A program made the translations under genes and the position numbers. A DNA stretch of 13,387 nucleotides, taken from NCBI GenBank assembly GCA_047629975.1, contig JBLHUT010000066.1:1-13387 (forward strand), given 5' to 3'. The DNA comes from JBLHUT01 sp047629975. GTDB taxonomy: Bacteria; Pseudomonadota; Alphaproteobacteria; Rhodobacterales; Rhodobacteraceae. The notes beneath the pieces are model-generated. The model saw only the letters and a program-made list of their open reading frames with translations. It did not search any database and was not told where the DNA came from. Every line of letters begins with the position of its first letter. Within the stretch, counting starts at the first letter, position 1. This document shows positions 1 through 6,846 of the stretch, piece after piece.

Positions 1-231
1 AATCCTATAAGCTCGATATGGAGAAGCTGATCCATCGGAATGAACCAAACCGCCCACATATCTCTTCAGATACCAAATTGTCAAAAAACACAGAGACATT
101 TGCTTTGCAATTAGCACTCAACCAGAGCGTCTACTACTTCACTTACGTCTCAGATCTCGCTTCTGTTACTACCAGTTTCTTAACTGGGTCGCTTCAGATC
201 GTAGCGTTTCGTTTCCGCCTCACTACCGAGA
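1..231 (-). ncRNA. 5' leader of a ribosomal RNA operon (16S gene just outside the window)
   Basis: Read on the minus strand, this stretch has no credible gene. It follows the layout I know from Rhodobacterales rRNA operon leaders: a segment with GGCGGAAACGAAACGC just after the promoter, a small hairpin (172-187, 6-bp stem, 4-base loop), a boxA-like element, then a GAAGAGATATGTGGGCGG-type segment near 50-67. The window ends before the 16S start. The family resemblance is from memory, and the presence of 16S rRNA beyond position 1 is inferred. The tRNA-bearing 16S-23S spacer is less likely because a promoter lies directly upstream and no tRNA is present. Confidence 0.7.
79..90 (-). promoter_or_regulatory. 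boxA-like antitermination element in the rRNA leader
   Basis: The minus strand reads TGTTTTTTGACA, matching 9 of 12 bases of the enterobacterial boxA TGCTCTTTAACA. In rRNA leaders boxA binds the NusB-NusE antitermination complex. Its place between promoter and expected 16S start fits, but the match is partial. Confidence 0.4.
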
Positions 232-237
232 AGTCAG

Positions 238-266
238 TCTCTAAAGGGAGTGAATCGGCTTTGCAA
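238..266 (-). promoter_or_regulatory. Putative rRNA operon promoter (sigma-70 type)
   Basis: On the minus strand a TTGCAA -35 box (261-266) is followed by exactly 17 bases and a TAGAGA -10 box (238-243). Immediately upstream (about 267-290) is an A/T-rich stretch containing TTTTTCAAGATTATT, suitable as an UP element. Transcription would start near 231 and run toward position 1. The spacing and the UP-like tract are visible; the assignment to an rRNA operon rests on the leader that follows. Confidence 0.6.
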
Positions 267-509
267 GCAATAATCTTGAAAAACTTCTCTCAGCCATGCT
301 TTTTTACGATTTTTGGGCATACTGCTCAACAAGGCATCTAAACTTGGGTGGCGACTGATTTGGGTAGCGACCAAATTTCGGGCCTATAATGTGTCGCTGG
401 CCCCACTGCGCGCTATATGCAGGGGCCAACACCATTTGCGACAAGCAACCGGAACGGCGCGAACATTACTTGCCGGTAAAGTGCGCAACATTCGACAACG
501 CCCCTGCCG
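267..509. other. Gene-free spacer between usp and the rRNA promoter
   Basis: No convincing gene is present. The left part (267-310) is the A/T-rich tract upstream of the rRNA promoter. At 344-372 there is an imperfect tandem repeat, TTGGGTGGCGACT then TTGGGTAGCGACC, with starts 16 bases apart. A TATAAT string at 385-390 has no good -35 partner. No clear terminator for usp was seen. Confidence 0.5.
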
Positions 510-1370
510 TCAATGAGCCATAAGAACAGGCACATCGCTTTGTTGGATCATAAGCCTGCTTGTCCCACCAAAGATCGTTTGGCGCATGCGTGAGTGCCCA
601 TAGGCCCCCATGACCACAAGGTCCGCACCCAATTCAGCGGCGCGATCCTGAATACAGGCCCCGATCTCTTTCCCGCCGCTCGGGTACTGCTGAACCGTGA
701 CGGTGCAGCCGTGATGGGTCAACCAGCGGGCGACATCGCTTCCCGGGTCTTGTCCGTCTCCGTACTCTGTCATTTGGGGGTCGAACGTAGCAATCGTGAC
801 AGAGCTCGCCGCGCGCAGCATCGGCAGTGCAGCACGGACTGCGCGTGCCGAAGGGAGGCTGGTGTTCCACGCAATCATGATCCGCTTCGGGTCCATTGGG
901 GTCTGCGCCGGAAGCGCGTTAAGCACAGCAGCAGCAGGCGACTGGAACAAGACCCCTTGCAACGCATTTTCATAAACCGAAGGAAGCCTGTGCAGATCGT
1001 TACCGAAATACGCAAAATCACATATTTTAGCGCGCCGTCCGGTTGCCTCTGCAATGTCATTCGGGGCCAGAAGCACGGTTGTCACCCCACCAAACACAGC
1101 ATGCCGCTCCAGCATCTGCTCGATGTCTCGCGCTTTGTCTCCCAGTCGGGCGCTCGCCACACTATAATCCTCCTGCCATTGCTCGGGGATAATGATGGGG
1201 CCGTACGGTGGCGCTCCGTAGCTTGTGATCGGGAATTCAGGCGAGACGTCCATGACCAACACGTCCAGATGCGCCGAAAGAGCGGCGGCACGCTCCAGAA
1301 ACACCCCTAGCGTTTGCTCCGACGCATCAGGGCCGACAATCGTGAGAAAGGTTTGATTATGCATATTCAT
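510..1370 (-). CDS. Universal stress protein, two-domain type
   Basis: A 286-residue protein of the UspA family, cytoplasmic, thought to bind ATP and help survival under growth arrest or low oxygen. The C-terminal domain (about 162-286) is clear: it ends with a beta strand LVVMGAYGHS and the nucleotide-binding pattern G-2X-G-9X-G at 255-268, followed by GGTSR. The N-terminal half (about 7-150) has the Usp length and order but no such loop, so it looks like a degenerate first domain. There are two possible starts: ATG at 1370 and ATG at 1364. The GGGGGA at 1373-1378 lies 2 bases from the first and 8 from the second, so 1364 (284 residues) is better placed for ribosome binding. An FNR-type box upstream suggests oxygen-regulated expression. 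The exact physiological role is unknown. Confidence 0.88.
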   Translation of the reverse strand: MNMHNQTFLTIVGPDASEQTLGVFLERAAALSAHLDVLVMDVSPEFPITSYGAPPYGPIIIPEQWQEDYSVASARLGDKARDIEQMLERHAVFGGVTTVLLAPNDIAEATGRRAKICDFAYFGNDLHRLPSVYENALQGVLFQSPAAAVLNALPAQTPMDPKRIMIAWNTSLPSARAVRAALPMLRAASSVTIATFDPQMTEYGDGQDPGSDVARWLTHHGCTVTVQQYPSGGKEIGACIQDRAAELGADLVVMGAYGHSRMRQTIFGGTSRLMIQQSDVPVLMAH

Positions 1371-1393
1371 GGTCCCCCATCTTTCATTCGGGG

Positions 1394-1399
1394 ATCATG
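1394..1399 (-). promoter_or_regulatory. Candidate -10 box of the usp promoter
   Basis: The minus strand reads CATGAT, 4 of 6 matches to TATAAT, exactly where a -10 box should be for a start at 1387 and an activator centred at -41.5. No -35 box is expected in this promoter class. The untranslated leader would be about 16-23 bases. Confidence 0.4.
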
Positions 1400-1421
1400 G
1401 GGCACGGGAACCCGTATCCAA

Positions 1422-1435
1422 ATGACTTGGATCAA
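1422..1435 (-). promoter_or_regulatory. FNR/CRP-family (FnrL-like) box upstream of usp
   Basis: On the minus strand the site reads TTGATCCAAGTCAT, against the family consensus TTGAT-N4-ATCAA: one half-site is perfect and the other matches 3 of 5. Its centre (1428.5) would lie at -41.5 if transcription started at 1387. FNR-family activators occupy this position at class II promoters. Which regulator binds (FnrL, Dnr or Anr type) cannot be told from the sequence. Confidence 0.55.
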
Positions 1436-1592
1436 GGTCCTGTCGCATCACCGGAGAAATACCGAAACTCCCGAACGGGATGTTTAAACAGATCAACCAC
1501 CTCGCTCGCTAAGCGACAAAGGCTGTGCATCAACCGCAAAGGTTGGGCAAAGCCGGATCGACCTCAAACTCTCGCGACCGTGACACCACGCC

Positions 1593-2390
1593 TCAAAGGT
1601 ATCCGGCAGACCGAAAGCTCAACTCGGTAGATTTTCCAATTATCAGATGATCATGCAGTGCGAGGCCAAGCGCCTCTGCCGCTATCTGAACCTGATGGGT
1701 CATCGAGATATCACTGTCAGAGGGGGTAGGGTCACCCGACGGGTGATTATGAACCAGAATCATGGACGAGGCATTCAGCTCCAAAGCACGCTTCACAACT
1801 TCACGGGGATAGACCGGTACGTGATCAACAGTGCCTCTGGCCTGTTCTTCATCGGCAATAAGCACGTTCTTACGGTCAAGATACAACACACGAAACTGTT
1901 CCGTCTCGCGGTGCGCCATTGCCGTGTGGCAGTAATCAAGCACAGCCTCCCAACTGCTGATGACATGCCGGTCGATCACGCGCGAACGCGCCATTCGATG
2001 CGCCGCAGCCTCTATGATCTTTAACTCCTGCACCACGGCATCACCGACACCCTGCACCTCGATCAACCGGGCCACTGGCGCCGACAGAACGCGGTTGAAA
2101 TCACCAAAGGCGTCAATCAAACGACGGGCCAGCGGTTTTACATCCTGCCGGGGGATCGCGCGGAACAACAAAAGCTCCAACAATTCGTACTCTGGCATCG
2201 CCGCCGCACCGCCCGTCATAAACCGCTCGCGCAGGCGTTTCCGGTGATCACGGATATAGGAAGGTTGCTTGCCGCTCTTTGGCCCGACGACAACATCATC
2301 TGCTGCACAGTCGGGATCAAAGAGCGGAAGCGGGGCTTCACGAAACGCAGAGGGGGACGCAGGGCTCATGCCCCGATACTGCCAAGACAT
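1593..2390 (-). CDS. radC: RadC family protein (JAB/MPN metalloprotease-like domain)
   Basis: A 265-residue RadC homologue. A helix-hairpin-helix segment (VQGVGDAVVQELK, about 112-124) is followed by a C-terminal JAB1/MPN-type domain holding the full metal motif H-x-H-x7-S-x2-D: His214, His216, Ser224, Asp227. Members were once linked to DNA repair and recombination, but their biochemical function is not settled. The length is slightly above the usual roughly 225 because of an N-terminal extension of low complexity. The start is uncertain: ATG at 2390 has AGG only one base away, while ATG at 2369 (MSPASPSAF) has only a weak GGGG. The gene lies downstream of dnaJ in the same direction, separated by a hairpin, and may be co-transcribed with it. 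Confidence 0.92.
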   Translation of the reverse strand: MSWQYRGMSPASPSAFREAPLPLFDPDCAADDVVVGPKSGKQPSYIRDHRKRLRERFMTGGAAAMPEYELLELLLFRAIPRQDVKPLARRLIDAFGDFNRVLSAPVARLIEVQGVGDAVVQELKIIEAAAHRMARSRVIDRHVISSWEAVLDYCHTAMAHRETEQFRVLYLDRKNVLIADEEQARGTVDHVPVYPREVVKRALELNASSMILVHNHPSGDPTPSDSDISMTHQVQIAAEALGLALHDHLIIGKSTELSFRSAGYL

Positions 2391-2406
2391 ACCTAACGAA
2401 AGGTTA

Positions 2407-2430
2407 ACCGCCTCCCTTTCGAAAGGCGGT
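2407..2430 (-). terminator. Hairpin between dnaJ and radC (possible weak terminator)
   Basis: ACCGCCT (2407-2413) pairs with AGGCGGT (2424-2430) around a 10-base loop. A 12-base perfect palindrome CCTTTCGAAAGG (2415-2426) overlaps the right arm. It begins 5 bases after the dnaJ stop codon. Only a short T-rich stretch follows on the minus strand, so it may terminate incompletely or protect the 3' end of the dnaKJ message rather than stop transcription fully. Confidence 0.5.
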
Positions 2431-2435
2431 CAAGA

Positions 2436-3593
2436 TCAGTTTTTCATGCCGTCCCAAAAGCTCTTGACCTGTGAAAAGAACGTTGACCCTTCGGGGTTAG
2501 TGTTGTCTTCACTCAGCTTCTCGAACTCTCGCAGCAATTCTTTTTGACGGGCCGTCAGGTTCATGGGCGTTTCAACCGCCAATTCGATGAACATATCCCC
2601 TGATGCGCCCTGACGCAGCGGCGGCATACCCTTGGCCCGCAGACGCATCTGCTTGCCGGTCTGGCTGCCTGCCGGCACCTTTACCCGACTACGCCCGCCG
2701 TCAATGGTTGGCACCTCTATGTCGCCCCCCAACGCCGCAGAGGCCACACTCACCGGCACCCTGCAAAACAGATGGCTTCCGTCGCGCACAAACAGGTCAT
2801 GCTCTGCTACCTCGATAAAGATATACAGATCGCCCGTCGGTCCCCCCCGCAGCCCGGCCTCGCCTTCGCCAGCCAGCCGGATGCGCGTGCCGGTTTCGAC
2901 GCCGGCGGGAATATTGACAGACATCGCCCGTTCTTTTTCCGTGCGCCCCGCTCCGCCGCAGGACTTGCACGGGTTTTTGATGATCTGACCCAAGCCCGAA
3001 CAGGTCGGACAGGTCCGTTCAACGGTAAAGAACCCCTGTTGCGCACGAACCTTGCCCATCCCTGAACAGGTCGGACAGTTTACAGGCTCTACGCCGCCTT
3101 CGGCGCCTGTGCCGGTACACTCGCCACAAGTTACCGAGCTTGGCACGTTGAGGGTCTTCTGGACGCCTGAGAACGCTTCCTCCAAGGTCATACGCAGATT
3201 GTAGCGCAAGTCGGAACCACGCGACGCACGCTGTTGACGCCCACCGCCCTGACGCCCACCGGCACCGCCCATGAAATCGCCGAACAGGTCGTCAAAAACA
3301 TCCGAGAACGCCCCGGCAAAGTCTTGCTGACCGCGTCCGCCGCCGCGCGCAGTGGCACCGTTGCCGCCCTCGAAGGCTGCATGACCATACCGGTCATAGG
3401 CTGCCTTCTTTTCAGGATCCTTGAGAATATCGTAGGCCTCGTTGGCCTCTTTGAATTGATCTTCTGCCTTGGGATTGCCGGAGTTCCGGTCGGGGTGCAG
3501 CTCTTTGGCCTTCCCTCGATATGCCTTTTTCAGCTCATCCGCAGAGGCGCCTTTGGAGACGCCCAAAACATCATAATAGTCACGTTTCGCCAC
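2436..3593 (-). CDS. dnaJ: Chaperone protein DnaJ (Hsp40)
   Basis: A 385-residue co-chaperone that delivers unfolded proteins to DnaK and stimulates its ATPase. The J domain (1-70) contains the essential HPD at 33-35. A Gly/Phe-rich linker runs from about 74 to 125. Four CxxCxGxG zinc repeats follow, with cysteine pairs at 156/159, 173/176, 195/198 and 209/212, then the C-terminal substrate-binding domains. All expected parts are intact, so this is a class I DnaJ. Translation starts with GTG, preceded by AAGG with an 8-base spacer. The start is set by the conserved MAKRDYY beginning. The gene follows dnaK after 76 bases that contain a strong hairpin. Confidence 0.98.
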   Translation of the reverse strand: MAKRDYYDVLGVSKGASADELKKAYRGKAKELHPDRNSGNPKAEDQFKEANEAYDILKDPEKKAAYDRYGHAAFEGGNGATARGGGRGQQDFAGAFSDVFDDLFGDFMGGAGGRQGGGRQQRASRGSDLRYNLRMTLEEAFSGVQKTLNVPSSVTCGECTGTGAEGGVEPVNCPTCSGMGKVRAQQGFFTVERTCPTCSGLGQIIKNPCKSCGGAGRTEKERAMSVNIPAGVETGTRIRLAGEGEAGLRGGPTGDLYIFIEVAEHDLFVRDGSHLFCRVPVSVASAALGGDIEVPTIDGGRSRVKVPAGSQTGKQMRLRAKGMPPLRQGASGDMFIELAVETPMNLTARQKELLREFEKLSEDNTNPEGSTFFSQVKSFWDGMKN

Positions 3594-3626
3594 GGGCTAC
3601 ACCTTCTTCACAAAACGGAAAAGACC

Positions 3627-3644
3627 GGCCCGGATATCCGGGCC
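3627..3644 (-). terminator. Strong hairpin between dnaK and dnaJ (attenuator/terminator)
   Basis: An 18-base perfect palindrome: GGCCCGG, loop ATAT, CCGGGCC. On the minus strand it is followed by a pyrimidine-rich tract (GGTCTTTTCCGTTTTG). This resembles an intrinsic terminator with an imperfect U tract. Because dnaJ has no obvious promoter of its own here, partial read-through that keeps DnaK more abundant than DnaJ is a reasonable inference. Confidence 0.65.
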
Positions 3645-3669
3645 AGCCTTCCTGGGATTAAAGGGCACC

Positions 3670-5586
3670 TTAACGGCGCTTGTCGCCATCGAGATCTTCG
3701 AAATCCGCATCGACGATTTCATCATCCACGCTGTCGGGTTCATCCATACCGTCAGCTTCCGCTTCGCCGGATTTCTCCTGCTCGGCTTTGTAGATGGCCT
3801 CACCAAGACGCATAGCCGCCTCGGTCAGGTTCTGGATCCCCGACTTGATCTTGCCAAGATCTTCACCCTCGAGCGCTTCTTCAAGCGGCACGACGGCGAA
3901 CTCGATAGCCTCGACAGTGGACGGATCCACCTTGTCGCCGTGATCCGAAAGCGACTTTTTGGTCGAATGCACAAGGCTCTCACCCTGGTTTTTCGCCTCG
4001 ACCAACTCCTTGCGGTCCTTGTCGGCTTCGGCATTTGCCTCGGCGTCCTTAACCATCTGCATGATCTCGTCATCCGACAAACCGCCAGAGGCCTGAATGG
4101 TGATGACCTGCTCTTTGCCTGTGCCCTTGTCCTTGGCGCTGACCGATACGATACCGTTGGCATCAATGTCGAACGTCACCTCGATTTGTGGCAAACCACG
4201 CGGCGCAGGCGGGATGTCTTCCAGATTGAACTGACCCAGCATCTTGTTGTCTTGCGCCATCTCACGCTCGCCCTGGAAAACCCGGATTGTCACTGCGCTC
4301 TGGGAATCCTCGGCAGTCGAGAATATCTGGCTTTTCTTTGTCGGGATCGTCGTGTTGCGGTCGATCAGGCGTGTGAACACCCCCCCCAACGTCTCGATGC
4401 CCAGCGACAGCGGCGTCACGTCCAGCAGCACGACATCCTTGACGTCGCCCTGAAGTACACCGGCCTGAATGGCGGCACCACAGGCAACAACCTCGTCAGG
4501 GTTCACACCCTTGTGCGGCTCCTTGCCAAAGAATTTGGTCACCTCTTCGACGACGCGCGGCATACGGGTCATGCCCCCCACCAGAACGATCTCGTCAATC
4601 TCGCCAACCGTCAGACCGGCATCTTTCAATGCGGCCTGACACGGCTTGATCGAAGCCTTGATCAGGTCGCCGACCAATTGCTCCAGCTTGGAGCGCGTCA
4701 GCTTCATGACCATGTGCAACGGCGTACCGGAACCGGCATCCATCGAGATGAACGGCTGGTTGATCTCGGTCTGCTGGCTTGAGGACAATTCGATCTTGGC
4801 CTTTTCAGCTGCTTCCTTGAGCCGCTGAAGCGCCATCTTGTCTTTGGTCAGATCGACGCCGTTCTCTTTCTTGAACTGCTCGGCAAGGTAGTTGACGATC
4901 CGCATGTCAAAGTCTTCACCGCCAAGGAACGTATCACCGTTGGTGGATTTGACTTCGAACAGCCCGTCGTCGATCTCGAGGATGGTCACGTCGAACGTGC
5001 CGCCCCCAAGGTCATAAACCGCAATCGTGCGCGTCTCTTTCTTGTCAAGACCGTAAGCCAGCGCCGCGGCCGTCGGCTCGTTGATGATCCGCAGCACCTC
5101 AAGACCCGCGATCTTGCCTGCGTCTTTGGTTGCCTGCCGCTGTGCGTCGTTGAAATAGGCCGGCACCGTAATGACGGCCTGCGTCACTTCCTCACCAAGG
5201 TAGGATTCGGCAGTCTCTTTCATTTTCTGAAGGATGAACGCACTGATCTGGCTTGGGGAGTAAGCCTCGTCACTCACCTGAACCCAAGCGTCGCCATTGC
5301 CACCATCCACTATCGCATAGGGCAGATTCTTTTTGTCCTTCGCAAGATCGGCATCATCAGACCGACGGCCAACAAGCCGCTTAACTGCAAAAATTGTTCT
5401 TTCCGGATTGGTCACGGCCTGCCGCTTGGCAGGCTGTCCAACAAGACGCTCGTTGTCTGTAAATGCTACGATAGACGGCGTTGTGCGCGCGCCTTCGGCA
5501 TTCTCGATCACCCGTGGCTGACTGCCGTCCATGATGGCGACGCAGCTGTTCGTGGTTCCGAGGTCGATCCCGATTACTTTAGCCAT
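3670..5586 (-). CDS. dnaK: Molecular chaperone DnaK (Hsp70)
   Basis: A 638-residue, full-length Hsp70 that folds and protects proteins by ATP-driven binding and release in the cytoplasm. The N-terminal nucleotide-binding domain begins IDLGTTNSCVAI (7-18) and has the phosphate-loop motif DLGGGTFD near residue 195 and LVGGMTRMP further on. The interdomain linker VVLLDVTPLSLGIET leads into the substrate-binding domain and helical lid. The acidic tail ends with the family's DEIVDADFEDL element plus a short basic end. The ATG has a good ribosome-binding site (GAGGAAGAG, 8 bases from GAGGA to ATG). A roughly 100-base untranslated leader precedes it, with a heat-shock-compatible promoter. dnaJ lies downstream. 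Confidence 0.99.
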   Translation of the reverse strand: MAKVIGIDLGTTNSCVAIMDGSQPRVIENAEGARTTPSIVAFTDNERLVGQPAKRQAVTNPERTIFAVKRLVGRRSDDADLAKDKKNLPYAIVDGGNGDAWVQVSDEAYSPSQISAFILQKMKETAESYLGEEVTQAVITVPAYFNDAQRQATKDAGKIAGLEVLRIINEPTAAALAYGLDKKETRTIAVYDLGGGTFDVTILEIDDGLFEVKSTNGDTFLGGEDFDMRIVNYLAEQFKKENGVDLTKDKMALQRLKEAAEKAKIELSSSQQTEINQPFISMDAGSGTPLHMVMKLTRSKLEQLVGDLIKASIKPCQAALKDAGLTVGEIDEIVLVGGMTRMPRVVEEVTKFFGKEPHKGVNPDEVVACGAAIQAGVLQGDVKDVVLLDVTPLSLGIETLGGVFTRLIDRNTTIPTKKSQIFSTAEDSQSAVTIRVFQGEREMAQDNKMLGQFNLEDIPPAPRGLPQIEVTFDIDANGIVSVSAKDKGTGKEQVITIQASGGLSDDEIMQMVKDAEANAEADKDRKELVEAKNQGESLVHSTKKSLSDHGDKVDPSTVEAIEFAVVPLEEALEGEDLGKIKSGIQNLTEAAMRLGEAIYKAEQEKSGEAEADGMDEPDSVDDEIVDADFEDLDGDKRR

Positions 5587-5695
5587 AAAACTCTTCCTCT
5601 TCGTTCGGCGATGTTAAAAGTTGCAGGCCCCGCGTACAGGCTCCTGCCTCTTGATCCCAAGCTCTGCGGCACAAGTCCCGCAAAGCATCGCAGGG

Positions 5696-5725
5696 TATAT
5701 AGGCAGCACATCACGCGCCTGCAAG
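5696..5725 (-). promoter_or_regulatory. dnaK promoter, fits sigma-70 and sigma-32 patterns
   Basis: On the minus strand TTGCAG (5719-5724), a 17-base spacer and TATATA (5696-5701) form a near-ideal sigma-70 promoter. The same DNA reads CTTG (5722-5725), 18 bases, then CCTATAT, which resembles the alphaproteobacterial RpoH (sigma-32) pattern. Transcription would start around 5689, giving a leader of about 100 bases before dnaK. Overlapping housekeeping and heat-shock promoters would allow basal and heat-induced expression. Confidence 0.6.
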
Positions 5726-5856
5726 ATCAGATAGAGAAGACAGGTTTGCGAAAATATCGGAAAAATTTGCCGGATTTTAACGAATTGCCCCAAACAGCGA
5801 GGCTCCAAACCCCGAAATCGCCGAAACAAACGACCCGTGCGGCACGTCATCAAGTG

Positions 5857-6846
5857 CTAGACAACCCCGGCTTTTTCAAACAAGGCCAACACATCGACCT
5901 TGGGGCGCGCACCCATGTGACCGATCACTTCGGCCGCCGCTATGCATCCCATACGTCCGCAGGTGGCCATGTCGTGACCCGTCGCAAGCCCGTACAGGAA
6001 ACCCGCTGCAAACTGGTCGCCCGCACCTGTGGCATCCACCGGCGTAACCCGGTCAACAGGCACCTCTGTCAGACCGTCCGCCGACACAATTCGCACCGCA
6101 TGACCCGACCGCGTACAGACCACAATCTCACAAACGGCCGCCGCCAGACCCAGCGCCACATCAAGATCCTCTGTCTCGTAAAGCGCAAGCCACTCTGCCT
6201 CGTTACCGATAACAAAGTCCATTTCATGCGCAATCAAGGTCAGAAAATCGGCCCGGTGCCGGTTCACACAAAACGGATCAGACAATGCAATTCCGGGGCG
6301 ACCGCCTGCCTCCCTGCACAGCCGCGCCGCAGTTTGAAAAGCCGCCTTACCTTTGTCCTTGTCGAACAGATACCCTTCGAGAAACAGGATGTCCGCCTGC
6401 GCCGCAGCTTCGGGTGATACGTCAGAGGGTCCCAACTCGGCCGAGATGCCCAAATAGGTGTTCATCGACCGCTCGCCGTCGGGCGATACAAAAATCATGC
6501 TGCGCGAAGTCGGCAACTCTCCTCCCACCACAGGCGGATTCACGAAATCGGTTCCATCCTCACTCATGGCATCCGCATAAAACCGGCCCAGCGCGTCATC
6601 ATGAACCCGCCCGATAAATCCGGTCTTCAGGCCCAGCGCCCCGCATCCGGCAACCGTATTTGCAACCGACCCCCCCGCAGCCTGCACCCGCCCCTCCATT
6701 GCACCGTAAAGCACCTCGGCGCGGGCGCGCTCGACCAGTTGCATGATGCCCCGCTCGATGCCCATATGATCCAGAAAGCTGTCGTCGCTTTGGGTCAGCA
6801 CATCGACAATTGCGTTGCCGATGCCGACAATCTGATAGGTTTTCAT
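5857..6846 (-). CDS. PfkB-family carbohydrate/nucleoside kinase (adenosine-kinase-like)
   Basis: A 329-residue ribokinase-superfamily kinase that transfers phosphate from ATP to a sugar or nucleoside hydroxyl. The N-terminal glycine pair motif (AAGGSVANT, 57-65) binds the substrate. GNEAEW (214-219) is the helper motif, and DATGAGDQFAAGFLYG (271-286) is the second PfkB signature, with catalytic base Asp277 and the GAGD anion hole. The start MKTYQIVGIGNAIVDV matches the beginning of bacterial adenosine-kinase-like members, but the substrate cannot be fixed from sequence. Its ATG overlaps the nth stop codon (ATGA), indicating translational coupling. The two products have no obvious shared pathway. 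Confidence 0.9.
   Translation of the reverse strand: MKTYQIVGIGNAIVDVLTQSDDSFLDHMGIERGIMQLVERARAEVLYGAMEGRVQAAGGSVANTVAGCGALGLKTGFIGRVHDDALGRFYADAMSEDGTDFVNPPVVGGELPTSRSMIFVSPDGERSMNTYLGISAELGPSDVSPEAAAQADILFLEGYLFDKDKGKAAFQTAARLCREAGGRPGIALSDPFCVNRHRADFLTLIAHEMDFVIGNEAEWLALYETEDLDVALGLAAAVCEIVVCTRSGHAVRIVSADGLTEVPVDRVTPVDATGAGDQFAAGFLYGLATGHDMATCGRMGCIAAAEVIGHMGARPKVDVLALFEKAGVV

Noticed and set aside
18..341. Open frame of 107 codons on the plus strand
   Set aside because: It has no ribosome site or recognisable protein features, and it runs antisense to the rRNA operon leader and promoter, which explain the sequence better.
385..390. TATAAT as a plus-strand promoter -10 box
   Set aside because: There is no acceptable -35 box at 16-18 bases and no gene downstream on the plus strand.
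594..1310. Long open frame antisense to the universal stress protein
   Set aside because: The minus-strand frame gives a recognisable Usp protein; the plus-strand product is rich in Arg/Cys/His and looks like a GC-rich shadow.
3940..4782. 280-codon open frame antisense to dnaK
   Set aside because: It is a mirror of a highly conserved gene, without domain or ribosome site; such antisense frames are typical over dnaK.
5833..5846. CGTGC-G-GCACG as terminator of the PfkB gene
   Set aside because: The loop would be too short and the stem weak; only a diffuse T-rich stretch follows on the minus strand.
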